NCBI GenBank assembly: GCA_910584845.1
Contig: CAJUDH010000017.1
Span: 7,769 to 71,768 of the forward strand
Length of the DNA: 64,000 nucleotides
From: an uncultured Lachnospiraceae bacterium
GTDB taxonomy: Bacteria; Bacillota; Clostridia; Lachnospirales; Lachnospiraceae
Direction of reading: 5' to 3'
A program made the translations under genes and the position numbers. This document shows positions 26,498 to 35,452 of this stretch, one piece after another. How positions within the stretch are numbered: position 1 is the first letter of the stretch; each line of letters begins with the position of its first letter. Under the pieces are notes generated by a model that worked only from the letters and a program-made list of their open reading frames with translations, was not told the origin of the DNA and searched no databases.

Positions 26498-26585
26498 GGC
26501 GCGTTTATATGTCGAAATGCGGTATTGTCAAAACAGTGAGACGGTTACCACGTAACTTACATAGGCAAAACAGGAGGACATACCA

Positions 26586-28577
26586 ATGAATCAGTTAGAC
26601 ATGATGTCAATTAATGCAATCCGCGTATTATCTGCAGACGCAATTCAAAAAGCAAAATCTGGCCATCCCGGGCTTCCTCTGGGCTGCGCGCCCATGGCTT
26701 ACGAATTATGGATGAACCATTTAAGCCATAATCCGGCTGACCCGGACTGGGCTAACCGGGATCGCTTTATCCTTTCCGGCGGCCACGGTTCCATGCTTCT
26801 TTATTCCCTGCTCCATCTTTTTGGATACGGCGGTTTGTCTAAAAAGGACATTATGGAATTCCGCCAATTAGAATCCCGTACCCCGGGGCATCCGGAATAT
26901 GGGCAAACCGTAGGCGTTGAGGCAACTACCGGCCCTCTGGGCGCAGGTATGGCTATGGCAGTAGGCATGGCCATGGCAGAAACCCATCTGGCTTCTGTTT
27001 TTAATAAAGAAGGGTATCCTGTAATTGACCACTATACCTATGCATTAGGCGGGGACGGATGCTTGATGGAGGGGATTAGCTATGAGGCTTTTTCCCTGGC
27101 CGGCACTTTAAAATTGGGAAAATTGATTATCCTTTATGATTCCAACAAAATTTCCATCGAAGGGGACACGGACGTTGTTTTTACGGAGGACGTATCCAAA
27201 CGTATGGAATCTCTTGGTTTCCAAACCTTGTTTGTTAAAGACGGCAATGACCTGGAGGCAATCGGGCAGGCTATCGAAGCGGCAAAAGCAGATATTTCCC
27301 GCCCGTCTTTTATCACGGTACGTACACAAATCGGCTACGGCTGCCCTGCCAAGCAAGGTAAAGCAAGCGCCCACGGCGAACCCTTAGGCCCGGAAAACGT
27401 AGAAGCGCTGAAGGAGAATTTAGGCTGGCCTTCCAAAGAACCGTTTTATGTTCCAGAAGAAGTGTATGAACATTTCCAAAAAGCCACGGCCGAAAAAGAA
27501 GGCCCTGAAACTGCCTGGCAGGCAATGTTCACCGCATATTGCCAAGAATATCCTGAAATGGAAGCCTTGTGGGAGCAGTACCATAAAACCGGAGTGGAAA
27601 AAGCTGCCAAGGCCATGCTATCCAATGAAAACCTGTGGAAAAGCGGGGATAAGCCAGAAGCAACCAGGAATGTATCCGGAAGGATTTTAAATTGGCTTCA
27701 AGATACCCTTCCCAATTTAACCGGTGGTTCTGCGGATCTGGGCCCTTCAAACAAAACCATTATGAGCCATGCCGGAGATTACAGTGCACAAAACCGGAAA
27801 GGGCGTAACCTCCATTTTGGTGTGAGGGAGATGGCTATGGCCGGGATTAGCAACGGTATCCTTCTCCATGGCGGTATGCGGGCTTATGTAGCTACTTTTT
27901 TCGTGTTTAGCGACTATGTAAAACCAATGGCCCGTTTATCTGCTTTAATGGGATTACCCCTTACCTATGTCTTCACCCATGACAGCATCGGAGTGGGGGA
28001 AGACGGACCTACCCATGAACCGATAGAACAATTGGCGATGTTCCGTTCCATCCCCAATTTCCATGTATTCCGCCCGTGTGACGCGATAGAGACTGCGGCT
28101 GCCTGGTATACTGCCCTCACTTCAAAAGATGTGCCCACAGCCATAGTCCTTAGCCGCCAAAACCTGCCTTTAGTGGAAGGCACCTGCCAGGACGCCCTGA
28201 AAGGCGGATATATTTTAAATGACTGTGAAGGGACACCGGAACTGATCCTTATTGCCACCGGATCTGAAGTGGACCTGGCACTGAAAGCAAAAACCCAGCT
28301 GGCCAAGGAGGGCAGGAGAGTACGGGTAGTTTCTTTGCCATGTATGGAAATCTTTGAAAAGCAAACATCCGAATACAAGGAATCTGTACTTCCCAAATCT
28401 GTACGCAAGAGGGTGGCTATTGAAGCCTTAAGCGGGTTTGGCTGGAGCCGCTATACAGGCTTGGACGGTGCGTCTGTTACTATGGATAGTTTTGGGGCCA
28501 GTGCACCTTCCGAGAAATTATTTGAACATTTTGGTTTTACTGTAAACCATGTGGTGGAAGTAGCCAAATCCTTATAA
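26586..28577 (+). CDS. tkt: transketolase
   Basis: This 663-residue protein is the full length of bacterial transketolase. It moves two-carbon units in the pentose phosphate pathway using thiamine diphosphate. KSGHPGLPLGCAPMAYELW (about residue 25), the TPP/Mg motif GDGCLMEGISYEA (about residue 155), DSNKISIEGDT and HDSIGVGEDGPTHEPIEQL (about residue 465) are present. AACAGGAGGACAT precedes the ATG. It is monocistronic and ends at a strong terminator. Confidence 0.97.
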   Translation: MNQLDMMSINAIRVLSADAIQKAKSGHPGLPLGCAPMAYELWMNHLSHNPADPDWANRDRFILSGGHGSMLLYSLLHLFGYGGLSKKDIMEFRQLESRTPGHPEYGQTVGVEATTGPLGAGMAMAVGMAMAETHLASVFNKEGYPVIDHYTYALGGDGCLMEGISYEAFSLAGTLKLGKLIILYDSNKISIEGDTDVVFTEDVSKRMESLGFQTLFVKDGNDLEAIGQAIEAAKADISRPSFITVRTQIGYGCPAKQGKASAHGEPLGPENVEALKENLGWPSKEPFYVPEEVYEHFQKATAEKEGPETAWQAMFTAYCQEYPEMEALWEQYHKTGVEKAAKAMLSNENLWKSGDKPEATRNVSGRILNWLQDTLPNLTGGSADLGPSNKTIMSHAGDYSAQNRKGRNLHFGVREMAMAGISNGILLHGGMRAYVATFFVFSDYVKPMARLSALMGLPLTYVFTHDSIGVGEDGPTHEPIEQLAMFRSIPNFHVFRPCDAIETAAAWYTALTSKDVPTAIVLSRQNLPLVEGTCQDALKGGYILNDCEGTPELILIATGSEVDLALKAKTQLAKEGRRVRVVSLPCMEIFEKQTSEYKESVLPKSVRKRVAIEALSGFGWSRYTGLDGASVTMDSFGASAPSEKLFEHFGFTVNHVVEVAKSL

Positions 28578-28618
28578 ATTTATCAGGCAAATTAGGAAAC
28601 GATATTATCATAAAGGAT

Positions 28619-28657
28619 AAAAAAGGGCGCCGCAGCCGACGCCCTTTTTTATTTTTC
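28619..28657. terminator. terminator shared by tkt and rsmI
   Basis: AAAAGGGCG and CGCCCTTTT flank a 10-nt loop, with A and T tracts outside. It lies between the convergent tkt and rsmI genes and overlaps the end of rsmI. Confidence 0.85.
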
Positions 28658-29509
28658 CCCGATTAAAATTTCATAAACCTCCCTTTTGGTTATCCCCCGA
28701 TCCTTGCCCACTTTTTTCATTGCCTCTTTTTTATCTATGCCTTGTGACAGATAAATATCCATATGTTCTTTTATCGGGACCTCTTCCCAGGATTGCTGCA
28801 TCTCTTGTTTCAAATCAGTTATAGAACGCCCTTCAATCACTATCACACATTCCCCTTTTGGTTCTTCTGCCCCATATCGTTTTAGGGCGCCCTCCAAAGT
28901 GCTGCAATAAGCCTCCTCATATTTTTTTGTCAGCTCCCGGCATAATGTGGCTTTTCGGCCACCCCCTAATACGTCGGTTAATTCTTTCAATGTGTCTATC
29001 AAATGATGTGGGGCTTCATAAATTACAATGGTTCTGGTTTCCTTTTTTAGCTCCTCCAAGATCCACTGCCGTTCCTTCTTATTAACGGGTAAAAAAGCCT
29101 CAAAGCAAAAACGCCGATTCGACAATCCCGACAATGTCAGTGCGGTCACACAAGCTACCGGCCCTGGCAAGGATGTCACCGCAATCCCCGCCTGGTAACA
29201 TTGCTTTACAAGTTCTTCCCCCGGATCGGATATACCTGGGGTTCCTGCGTCTGTCACTAAAGCAATATCTTTCCCTTTTTTTAGTTGCTGCACCAAATTT
29301 TGGGCCTTTTCCAGTTTATTAAATTCATGGTAGCTGGTCATGGGCGTGCGGATGCTAAAATGGTTTAACAGTTTAATCGTATGCCTGGTATCCTCTGCCG
29401 CAATCAAATCCACTTTTTTTAATGTATCCAAAACCCTTAGTGTAATATCATCCAGGTTTCCAATAGGAGTAGCACACAAATATAGTTTCCCTTCTGCTTT
29501 TTCCCTCAT
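28649..29509 (-). CDS. rsmI: 16S rRNA (cytidine1402-2'-O)-methyltransferase
   Basis: This 286-residue protein matches RsmI, which 2'-O-methylates C1402 of 16S rRNA with SAM. LYLCATPIGNLDDITLRVL (residues 8-26) is the family start, followed by EDTRHTIKLLNHF, VTDAGTPGISDPGEELV and SLPGPVACVTALTLSGL. The start at 29509 has AAAGGAGGAAAAA directly upstream; the longer open frame has none. It is the last gene of the leftward holB-ricT operon, as in Bacillus. Confidence 0.95.
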   Translation of the reverse strand: MREKAEGKLYLCATPIGNLDDITLRVLDTLKKVDLIAAEDTRHTIKLLNHFSIRTPMTSYHEFNKLEKAQNLVQQLKKGKDIALVTDAGTPGISDPGEELVKQCYQAGIAVTSLPGPVACVTALTLSGLSNRRFCFEAFLPVNKKERQWILEELKKETRTIVIYEAPHHLIDTLKELTDVLGGGRKATLCRELTKKYEEAYCSTLEGALKRYGAEEPKGECVIVIEGRSITDLKQEMQQSWEEVPIKEHMDIYLSQGIDKKEAMKKVGKDRGITKREVYEILIGEK

Positions 29510-29574
29510 TTTTTCCTCCTTTCTCTGCCAGATCCATAAGGAGCCTTGACTTTGTATTCCGTTTTCCCCTTCTT

Positions 29575-30306
29575 TCAATATCCATAAATAGCACGGATTT
29601 CTTCAGAATAGGTTCCGGGCCCTTGAAACACAACAATGGGCGCTTCTACTTTCATCATGGCCCTTCCGCCTTTTACCGCCTCGATTAATACCATATTGGC
29701 TTCTTTATCCACAAAAGGATGTACCATTTTCAACCGTTTTGGCTCTAATCCGTTTTGTTTTAGGGATGTAATAACCTCTGCCAGCCTCCGTGGCCGGTGG
29801 ACCAAATAAAACCTTCCCCCCGGTTTCAAAATCAAATTTGTTTCCCTCACGATTTCCCCCCAATTACAAAGTATTTCATGGCGAGATATGGCCTTTGACG
29901 TATGGGGATTTTTTAATCCTTCTTGTTCCACCATATAGGGGGGATTGGATGTTACCACGTCAAAAGAAGCCTTGCCGAATATCCGGTTGGCTTCCTTTAA
30001 ATCCCCTTGAACAATATGAATCCGGCCTTCCAGGCCATTAAGCAGCACGCTGCGCTTGGCCATATCCGCTATGTCTTCTTGAATCTCGATCCCGGTAAAG
30101 TCCGTCCCTTCTGTCTTTGCTTCCAGCAAAATGGGGATAATTCCCGTACCTGTCCCTAAATCAATGGCCCTTTCCCCCTTCTTTACCCAGGAAAATCCGG
30201 AAAGCAGCACCGCGTCCATTCCAAAGCAAAACCCATTTTTCTTTTGGATAATATGATAACCGCAACGTTGCAGGTCATCAATCCTTTCGTCTTCCCTGCT
30301 ATCCAT
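29575..30306 (-). CDS. tRNA1(Val) (adenine37-N6)-methyltransferase-like (YabB)
   Basis: This 243-residue Rossmann-fold methyltransferase has the SAM motif AIDLGTGTGIIPILL (about residue 46) and the N6-adenine catalytic NPPY motif in VTSNPPYMVEQ (about residue 115). It begins DDLQRCGYHIIQKKNGFCFGMDAVLLS-like, as in YabB/TrmN6. The likely target is adenine 37 of a tRNA. Its ATG lies inside the last codons of ricT (8-base overlap), indicating translational coupling. Confidence 0.88.
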   Translation of the reverse strand: MDSREDERIDDLQRCGYHIIQKKNGFCFGMDAVLLSGFSWVKKGERAIDLGTGTGIIPILLEAKTEGTDFTGIEIQEDIADMAKRSVLLNGLEGRIHIVQGDLKEANRIFGKASFDVVTSNPPYMVEQEGLKNPHTSKAISRHEILCNWGEIVRETNLILKPGGRFYLVHRPRRLAEVITSLKQNGLEPKRLKMVHPFVDKEANMVLIEAVKGGRAMMKVEAPIVVFQGPGTYSEEIRAIYGY

Positions 30307-31207
30307 GTATCTTTGATTTTCCTTCCTGCCGTTCCAAAGCTTCCAGCTTTTTCAATTCCGCATCTTCGATATCTGCTTTTTTCTTCCTTCTTCTTGGTTT
30401 AAACCGTAACTGTTCTACTTTATATTCCCGTATTTCCTTTTCATCGTGGTTTACAGTCACAATAACCTTAACCAGCTGACGGAGCACATTGACACTTTGT
30501 ACCTCGCCTTTCAAACCATCATCGGCGGTCACAAAATCGCCTACGCCGGGAAGTTTGCTATTCAGATATTCGTAAGTCTCTTCTTCATTTTTCAGGCAGC
30601 ACATAAGGCGGCCGCATACCCCTGATATTTTAGAAGGGTTCAAAGATAAGTTTTGTTCCTTTGCCATCCGGATAGACACGGGGATAAATTCTGACAAATA
30701 AGAATGGCAACATAGCACCCGTCCACAAATGCCTACACCGCCTATAATCTTGGTTTCATCCCGGACCCCGACTTGCCGCAATTCAATTCTGGTTTTAAAC
30801 ACAGAAGCCAAATCTTTGACCAATTCCCTAAAATCAATCCTCCCATCGGCTGTAAAATAGAATAGGATTTTATTATTGTCAAAAGTGTACTCCACATCAA
30901 TCAGCTTCATTTCCAATCCATGTTTGGCAATCTTTTCCTGACAGATTTTAAAGGCATCCTTTTCTTTTTTATGGTTGTTTTCTTCACGGATTTCATCCTC
31001 ATTTGTAGCCAGGCGGATCACGGATTTTAAAGGTTGGGTTATTTTACTCTCATCTACCTCCCGGTTCCCTAAAACCACATGGCCATATTCCACTCCCCGG
31101 ACTGTTTCCACAATCACATGGTCGCCACTTTTTATTTCCCGGTTCCCTGGCATAAAATAGTATACTTTTCCTCCGTTCCGAAACCGGACCCCTATGATTT
31201 TTACCAT
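30299..31207 (-). CDS. ricT: PSP1-domain regulatory protein RicT (YaaT)
   Basis: This 302-residue protein matches YaaT/RicT. Its PSP1 domain contains KSGDHVIVETVRGVEYGHVV near residue 26. Conserved cysteines lie in GICGRVLCCHSYL (about residue 155) and GVCGRLMCCLKNE (about residue 195). In Bacillus RicT forms a complex with RicA and RicF that binds iron-sulphur clusters and modulates RNase Y processing, sporulation and biofilm formation. The C-terminus is Lys/Arg/Glu rich. It follows holB by 80 bases, as in Bacillus. Confidence 0.93.
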   Translation of the reverse strand: MVKIIGVRFRNGGKVYYFMPGNREIKSGDHVIVETVRGVEYGHVVLGNREVDESKITQPLKSVIRLATNEDEIREENNHKKEKDAFKICQEKIAKHGLEMKLIDVEYTFDNNKILFYFTADGRIDFRELVKDLASVFKTRIELRQVGVRDETKIIGGVGICGRVLCCHSYLSEFIPVSIRMAKEQNLSLNPSKISGVCGRLMCCLKNEEETYEYLNSKLPGVGDFVTADDGLKGEVQSVNVLRQLVKVIVTVNHDEKEIREYKVEQLRFKPRRRKKKADIEDAELKKLEALERQEGKSKIHG

Positions 31208-31287
31208 TAATCTATTTCTCCTTATTTTCAGCTATTTCATATGTTTTTCTTTAAAAGGCAAACAAATGGAAAGAAAATTATATCTTT

Positions 31288-32277
31288 TCAGTTTTCTTTC
31301 ATCACCAGCAGCAATAATTCCATAGTCAATTCCATGTTTACATTGGCATGAAGGCGGACTTTCGCCTTGTCAATGGCTTCCACGACTGTCTCCAACCCAC
31401 TGTATGCGCTATGGGTGCTGATCTCATTAATTGTCTTAAACTCATCTTTAAAAATCAGCAAATTAATATCCCTTGTCACTTTATATAATAAAACATCCCT
31501 GTACCAGATTTGCATAAAATCCAGGCATTCCTGAATATCCAGGTCATTTTCCTTTAGTTTTCCAATATAATCTAAAAGCTCTGAAAGACCCACATCATGG
31601 ATATGCCTCATTAAATGCAGCATGGCTTGATGCATCAGACGGAACTTTTCGGAAGACGCAATGGAAATAGCCTTTCCTAAGTTTCCTCGGGCAAACGCAG
31701 CATAGACATCTGCATCGGCCTCAGGGACAAGCAGATTTTTTACCAGATAGCCCCTTACTATAAAATCTTTTAAAGGCTTTAACTTTAGTAGGACGCACCG
31801 GGAAAGTATAGTAGGTAATAAGGCTTCCTGTTTCGTAGTCAATAAAATAATTACTGCATAGGAAGGCGGTTCTTCTATCGTCTTTAACAATGCATTCTGT
31901 GCCTGGATGGTCATTTTCTCAGCTTCGTCTACAATATATATTTTATAATAACTACTGTAAGGGCGCACCAAGACCGTATCATTAATCTGCTCCCGGATAT
32001 CATCCACACCAATACTGGCCGATTTTTCATGGGTAACATGAATCAAATCCGGGTGGCTGTTGCTTATCACTTGTTTACAGGCATGGCATTCCATACACGG
32101 CTGGTTTTTGCCTTTCTCACAAAGCAGGGACAAAGCAAATGCATGCGCCAAGGATTTGCGCCCCATACCTGCCTCCCCGTCTAAAATATAGGCATGAGAT
32201 ACTTTGTTAGCCCTGATTGCCTTTTGAAAATAGTCTTTGATCTGATCGTGTCCAAATATCTCATGGAAATTAAGCAT
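31288..32277 (-). CDS. holB: DNA polymerase III delta-prime subunit
   Basis: This 329-residue AAA+ clamp-loader subunit has a P-loop-like segment GEAGMGRKSLA (residues 34-44), with Arg before the Lys, and a zinc knuckle (Cys53, Cys61, Cys64, Cys67). VDEAEKMTIQAQNALLKTIEEPP (about residue 120) and the SRC motif (LPTILSRCVLLKL) follow. With DnaX and HolA it loads DnaN onto DNA. Delta-prime normally lacks ATPase activity, which fits the altered P-loop. Confidence 0.93.
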   Translation of the reverse strand: MLNFHEIFGHDQIKDYFQKAIRANKVSHAYILDGEAGMGRKSLAHAFALSLLCEKGKNQPCMECHACKQVISNSHPDLIHVTHEKSASIGVDDIREQINDTVLVRPYSSYYKIYIVDEAEKMTIQAQNALLKTIEEPPSYAVIILLTTKQEALLPTILSRCVLLKLKPLKDFIVRGYLVKNLLVPEADADVYAAFARGNLGKAISIASSEKFRLMHQAMLHLMRHIHDVGLSELLDYIGKLKENDLDIQECLDFMQIWYRDVLLYKVTRDINLLIFKDEFKTINEISTHSAYSGLETVVEAIDKAKVRLHANVNMELTMELLLLVMKEN

Positions 32278-32390
32278 GACAGCCTCCCGTCAAGAAAAGT
32301 AGTAGTAGGTAACTGTTTTTATTCACTACAGCTACAAAAAGTATAACATAAAATCAACATTCTGTATAGAATAATCCATTTCCATATTCG

Positions 32391-32975
32391 CTATTCCATT
32401 GCCTTTATATCGCTTTTAATTTGCCCTAAACAAGAATCCAGACAGATATTTTGATATATTTTATTAATTCCACAGCTTTTCAATTTTTCTAAAGAAAAGT
32501 CGTTTTCGTCTGCCAGAAAACGTCTGCACATCTCCACATAATTGGGCTTTTTTTGAGAACGCTCACGCAAAAGGGCCCGCTCCAAACGGATACCGTCATC
32601 CGTTTCCAGATAAAGCGGGATAACCATATCCCGGTCAAAATAATCCCTTAATTTTTCATAAGATTCCAATGTCCCTATCGTTAAATAATCCCACTTTTCC
32701 TTTTTTATATGTCCCCCATCTATCGTAGCATAGCTCCATGGCCCTGCTGAAGTGTCATAAGTGCGGACCTCGATTACTTTGTTTAATTGCCGGTATTCCT
32801 CCAACTCTTTTCTGCTGATAAAATGATATTCGACCCCTTCTTCCTCACCTTCCCGCATGGGCCGTGTGGTATAAGGCACCATAGGCCGGAGGTTAGGGCA
32901 TTCAGCCAGTAGCCTTTTATAAATAGTATCTTTTCCGGAAGCGCTTTTTCCCATCAAATAATATATTTTACCCAT
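32391..32975 (-). CDS. guanylate kinase-like protein
   Basis: This 194-residue protein has a P-loop GKSASGKDTIYKRLL (about residues 9-23) and the guanylate-kinase TTRPMREGEEEGVEYHF segment (about residues 36-52). That is the GMP-binding TTRxxRxGE motif. It sits where Bacillus has thymidylate kinase (tmk), between the decarboxylase and holB. The C-terminal half is divergent from Gmk, so it may be a second nucleotide kinase or a regulatory homologue. Its first 8 bases overlap the end of the decarboxylase gene. Confidence 0.82.
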   Translation of the reverse strand: MGKIYYLMGKSASGKDTIYKRLLAECPNLRPMVPYTTRPMREGEEEGVEYHFISRKELEEYRQLNKVIEVRTYDTSAGPWSYATIDGGHIKKEKWDYLTIGTLESYEKLRDYFDRDMVIPLYLETDDGIRLERALLRERSQKKPNYVEMCRRFLADENDFSLEKLKSCGINKIYQNICLDSCLGQIKSDIKAME

Positions 32976-34431
32976 GATTTGCTCCTGTATCTGTAAAAAC
33001 CCGCAGGTACTCAGCCTCTTTATCTGCCATTCCCTGGACAGGAAGACCCATTTGCCTATATTGGATCACCTGCCCAATTATTTGCCTCGTAATCAGCTCT
33101 CCAGGGGCTATAATCGGTATGCCTGGCGGATATAAATAGATAAATTCTGCAGAAACCCTTTCTTCACAATCTGCTATCGGAATCCTTTCATAAGGGGCAT
33201 CTATAGCATGGGCTAGTGTAGTTTTCACCCAAGCCTTATGTTCCCATACCACCGTTTCCCGATTGCCCGCCATAATAGTCCTATCAATCCCATAAAATGC
33301 TTCTACTAACCGTTGTAGCCCTTCTTTTGTATCAAATAATGTAGTTATTGCCGTTACATAATCTACCCCGCACATTTCCATTTCTAAATGGTATTTTTCC
33401 CGCAGCATCTGATCTAAATCCGTTCCCTTTAAAGAACTGTCTCCACAGGAAACCACAATCTTAGAGGGATCCAAGCCATGTATCCCCCATTGTCCATGCA
33501 AAGAATCATCCAATAATTTTAAATGTTTCATACATGCCAGTTTTTTTCTACATACATTTAACCAAGAAGCATATGTTTTAAAATATTCTTCTCCCTTTTC
33601 CCACATTTCATAAACACATCGTTCTATGCTGGCCATAAATACATATGACGGGCTGCTGCTTTGATACATTTGCAGATAACGCTCTAACTTTTCCAAATCC
33701 ACAAGTTCCCCTTTCACATGCAAAAGTGCAGTCTGAGTCAAAGAAGGGGCTGTTTTATGTAAACTTTGAACCACAATATCTGCTCCACATTCCAAAGCAG
33801 GTTTCGGAAAAATGCCACTAAAAGGAAAATGAGCCCCATGGGCCTCATCTACAATAAGCGGAATGGTTTTTTCATGAACCACCTGGGCAATTTTTTCAAT
33901 ATCCGAAACCACCCCTTCATAAGTAGGGGAAACTATGATAACGGCTTCTGTATCGGGATTTTCCTCTAAGAGCCTTTTTACATCCTCTGCCAAAATTCCT
34001 CCGTTTATCCCCCAGTGACCCACAAATGGAGGATATACATAAACAGTCTTACATTGCTTTAGTATAGCCCCATGATAAGCAGACTTATGGCAATTTCGGC
34101 CAATGAGCAGCTTGCCCCCAAAATGGGTAACGGCAGAAATTGCGCTTAAGATTCCACAACTGCTCCCATTAACCAGATAATAAGTCTTATCTGCACCGTA
34201 AACTTGGGCCGCCCATTCCATAGACTCTTTCAAGATGCCTTTCGGATTATGAAGATTATCAAATCCATGAATCTCTGTAATATCAATTGCATAGGGGTTG
34301 GGGAACTCTTTTAAAAAACCTAGATTGTTTTGACGTTTGTGGCCCGGCATATGAAACGGATAGTAGCCACGATTGCTGTATCGGATCAGCCTTTCCAACA
34401 GCAAGTTTTCTTTATTGATAGGATTGCACAT
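32968..34431 (-). CDS. PLP-dependent Orn/Lys/Arg decarboxylase-family protein
   Basis: This 487-residue protein matches the short YaaO/SpeA-type decarboxylases. FHMPGHKRQ (about residues 26-34) and VNGSSCGILSAI (about residue 88) are family segments. Asp195 (IVDEAHGAHF) should contact the PLP ring nitrogen, and Lys226 (QSLHKTAPSLTQTA) should form the Schiff base. The C-terminal domain contains YPPGIPIIAPGE. The substrate, arginine or lysine, cannot be read. It leads the leftward operon through holB and ricT, as yaaO does in Bacillus. Confidence 0.92.
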   Translation of the reverse strand: MCNPINKENLLLERLIRYSNRGYYPFHMPGHKRQNNLGFLKEFPNPYAIDITEIHGFDNLHNPKGILKESMEWAAQVYGADKTYYLVNGSSCGILSAISAVTHFGGKLLIGRNCHKSAYHGAILKQCKTVYVYPPFVGHWGINGGILAEDVKRLLEENPDTEAVIIVSPTYEGVVSDIEKIAQVVHEKTIPLIVDEAHGAHFPFSGIFPKPALECGADIVVQSLHKTAPSLTQTALLHVKGELVDLEKLERYLQMYQSSSPSYVFMASIERCVYEMWEKGEEYFKTYASWLNVCRKKLACMKHLKLLDDSLHGQWGIHGLDPSKIVVSCGDSSLKGTDLDQMLREKYHLEMEMCGVDYVTAITTLFDTKEGLQRLVEAFYGIDRTIMAGNRETVVWEHKAWVKTTLAHAIDAPYERIPIADCEERVSAEFIYLYPPGIPIIAPGELITRQIIGQVIQYRQMGLPVQGMADKEAEYLRVFTDTGANHG

Positions 34432-34906
34432 GGCTGTTTTACTTTTCCTTTCCTCTGATTTCGTTCACGATGCTTAATCTGATCCCATTGTTTCCCCTCT
34501 CTCAAAAGCTTTTTCCATCAATAAAAAAGGGCCCACGAATAACTGCTTTCATGCTTGCACATAACCGTTTTCCATTGCCTTTTCTCTATTGTCCTGTATA
34601 TTAGTATCGATTATATCATACATCATAAATTTCTGCAATTTGCAGAATTTGATTTCTCTTGCATGTTTTGTATTTATGCCGTAAAATAGTAAAGAAAAGC
34701 CCTAAAAACCATGCATAAAACCGATACTCCCAGATTTCCTTTGTGCCTGTTTTGTGATATGCTTTTTTGTCAGATACATTTTAATATATCATACATATGT
34801 GGAACATATATGGATTCCATCCATGCACATATGATGGAAAATCAACACAAAAGCAGGCGCAACAGAGATTTCGGACAGGTAGGATTATATAAAATAGGAG
34901 GGTCAG
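34432..34906. other. divergent regulatory region between the decarboxylase operon and a small gene
   Basis: The left part (34432-34603) is the ~170-nt leader of the decarboxylase transcript. It contains AAAAAAGGGCCC on the + strand, so a possible attenuator T-run on the other strand. The promoter and palindrome lie at 34610-34647. The right part, up to the small gene at 34907, has AT-rich palindromic words (CATACATATG, CATATGATGG) but no clear promoter. No gene was found. Confidence 0.5.
34610..34647 (-). promoter_or_regulatory. promoter of the decarboxylase-holB operon with overlapping palindrome
   Basis: On the minus strand TTGCAG (34633-34638) and TATAAT (34610-34615) are spaced by exactly 17 bases. 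The -35 box lies within a perfect 17-bp palindrome, TTCTGCAA-T-TTGCAGAA (34631-34647). A dimeric repressor bound there would block polymerase. The regulator is unknown. Confidence 0.72.
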
Positions 34907-35134
34907 ATGAGAGAGATCGAATTTAAAATGGAAAGGCAAGGGTTGGTAAACATTGGCGACGAAGTAGAAATCACAGAAAGGGAAGGGGTTACTTATAGTT
35001 ATATAATTGAGCCGGCTGTAGCTATGTCCGGATGTTTCCCTGCCCGGGAACGGATATTGTCAAAAAAGGGGGTGATTAAAGACATACGGCAGAATGAAAG
35101 GGGGTTTTATATCGTTGCTGTTTTTGAAGAATAG
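34907..35134 (+). CDS. small conserved hypothetical protein
   Basis: This 75-residue protein has a perfect AGGAGG 5 bases before the ATG. It is rich in beta strands (GLVNIGDEVEITEREGVTYSYI, ERILSKKGVIKDIRQNERGF, YIVAVFEE), suggesting a small SH3- or OB-like barrel. It has one Cys and many Glu and Arg residues. No known family was recognised. It is divergent from the decarboxylase operon. Confidence 0.72.
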   Translation: MREIEFKMERQGLVNIGDEVEITEREGVTYSYIIEPAVAMSGCFPARERILSKKGVIKDIRQNERGFYIVAVFEE

Positions 35135-35452
35135 GTTTCTAATAACAAATTTTTGAAAATGGTTTCCAGTATGGCTGGATTTTGGCAGCTGACGAAGCAA
35201 TGGGGGAGAGTGCCAGCCATCGTTTTCTGTGATTTTGCGGCACCCTCATTTGCCCCGTCAACTGCCACGGCAATATTTAAAATTTTCCCTGCCTGGTAAA
35301 TATGATAGCTAAATCAGATCTGATTTTAAAAAATGGAACAGGTATACTGGTGTCCTGTAGGCCCGGCAGTAAATAATTTTCACATATGCTTGTAAGCAGA
35401 AAACATGCCGGATAAAAATCTGCTTTTCTTTATCCTTGATCTATTGCAAAAA
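35135..35452. other. intergenic region, nothing clear
   Basis: This spacer separates the convergent small gene and glcK. No open frame with a ribosome site and no strong terminator were seen. Short words such as AAATCAGATCTGATTT (35311-35326, a perfect palindrome) stand out but have no assigned role. Confidence 0.4.

Noticed and set aside
29509..29578. Longer N-terminus for rsmI
   Set aside because: The upstream extension lacks a ribosome site, and the family start fits 29509.
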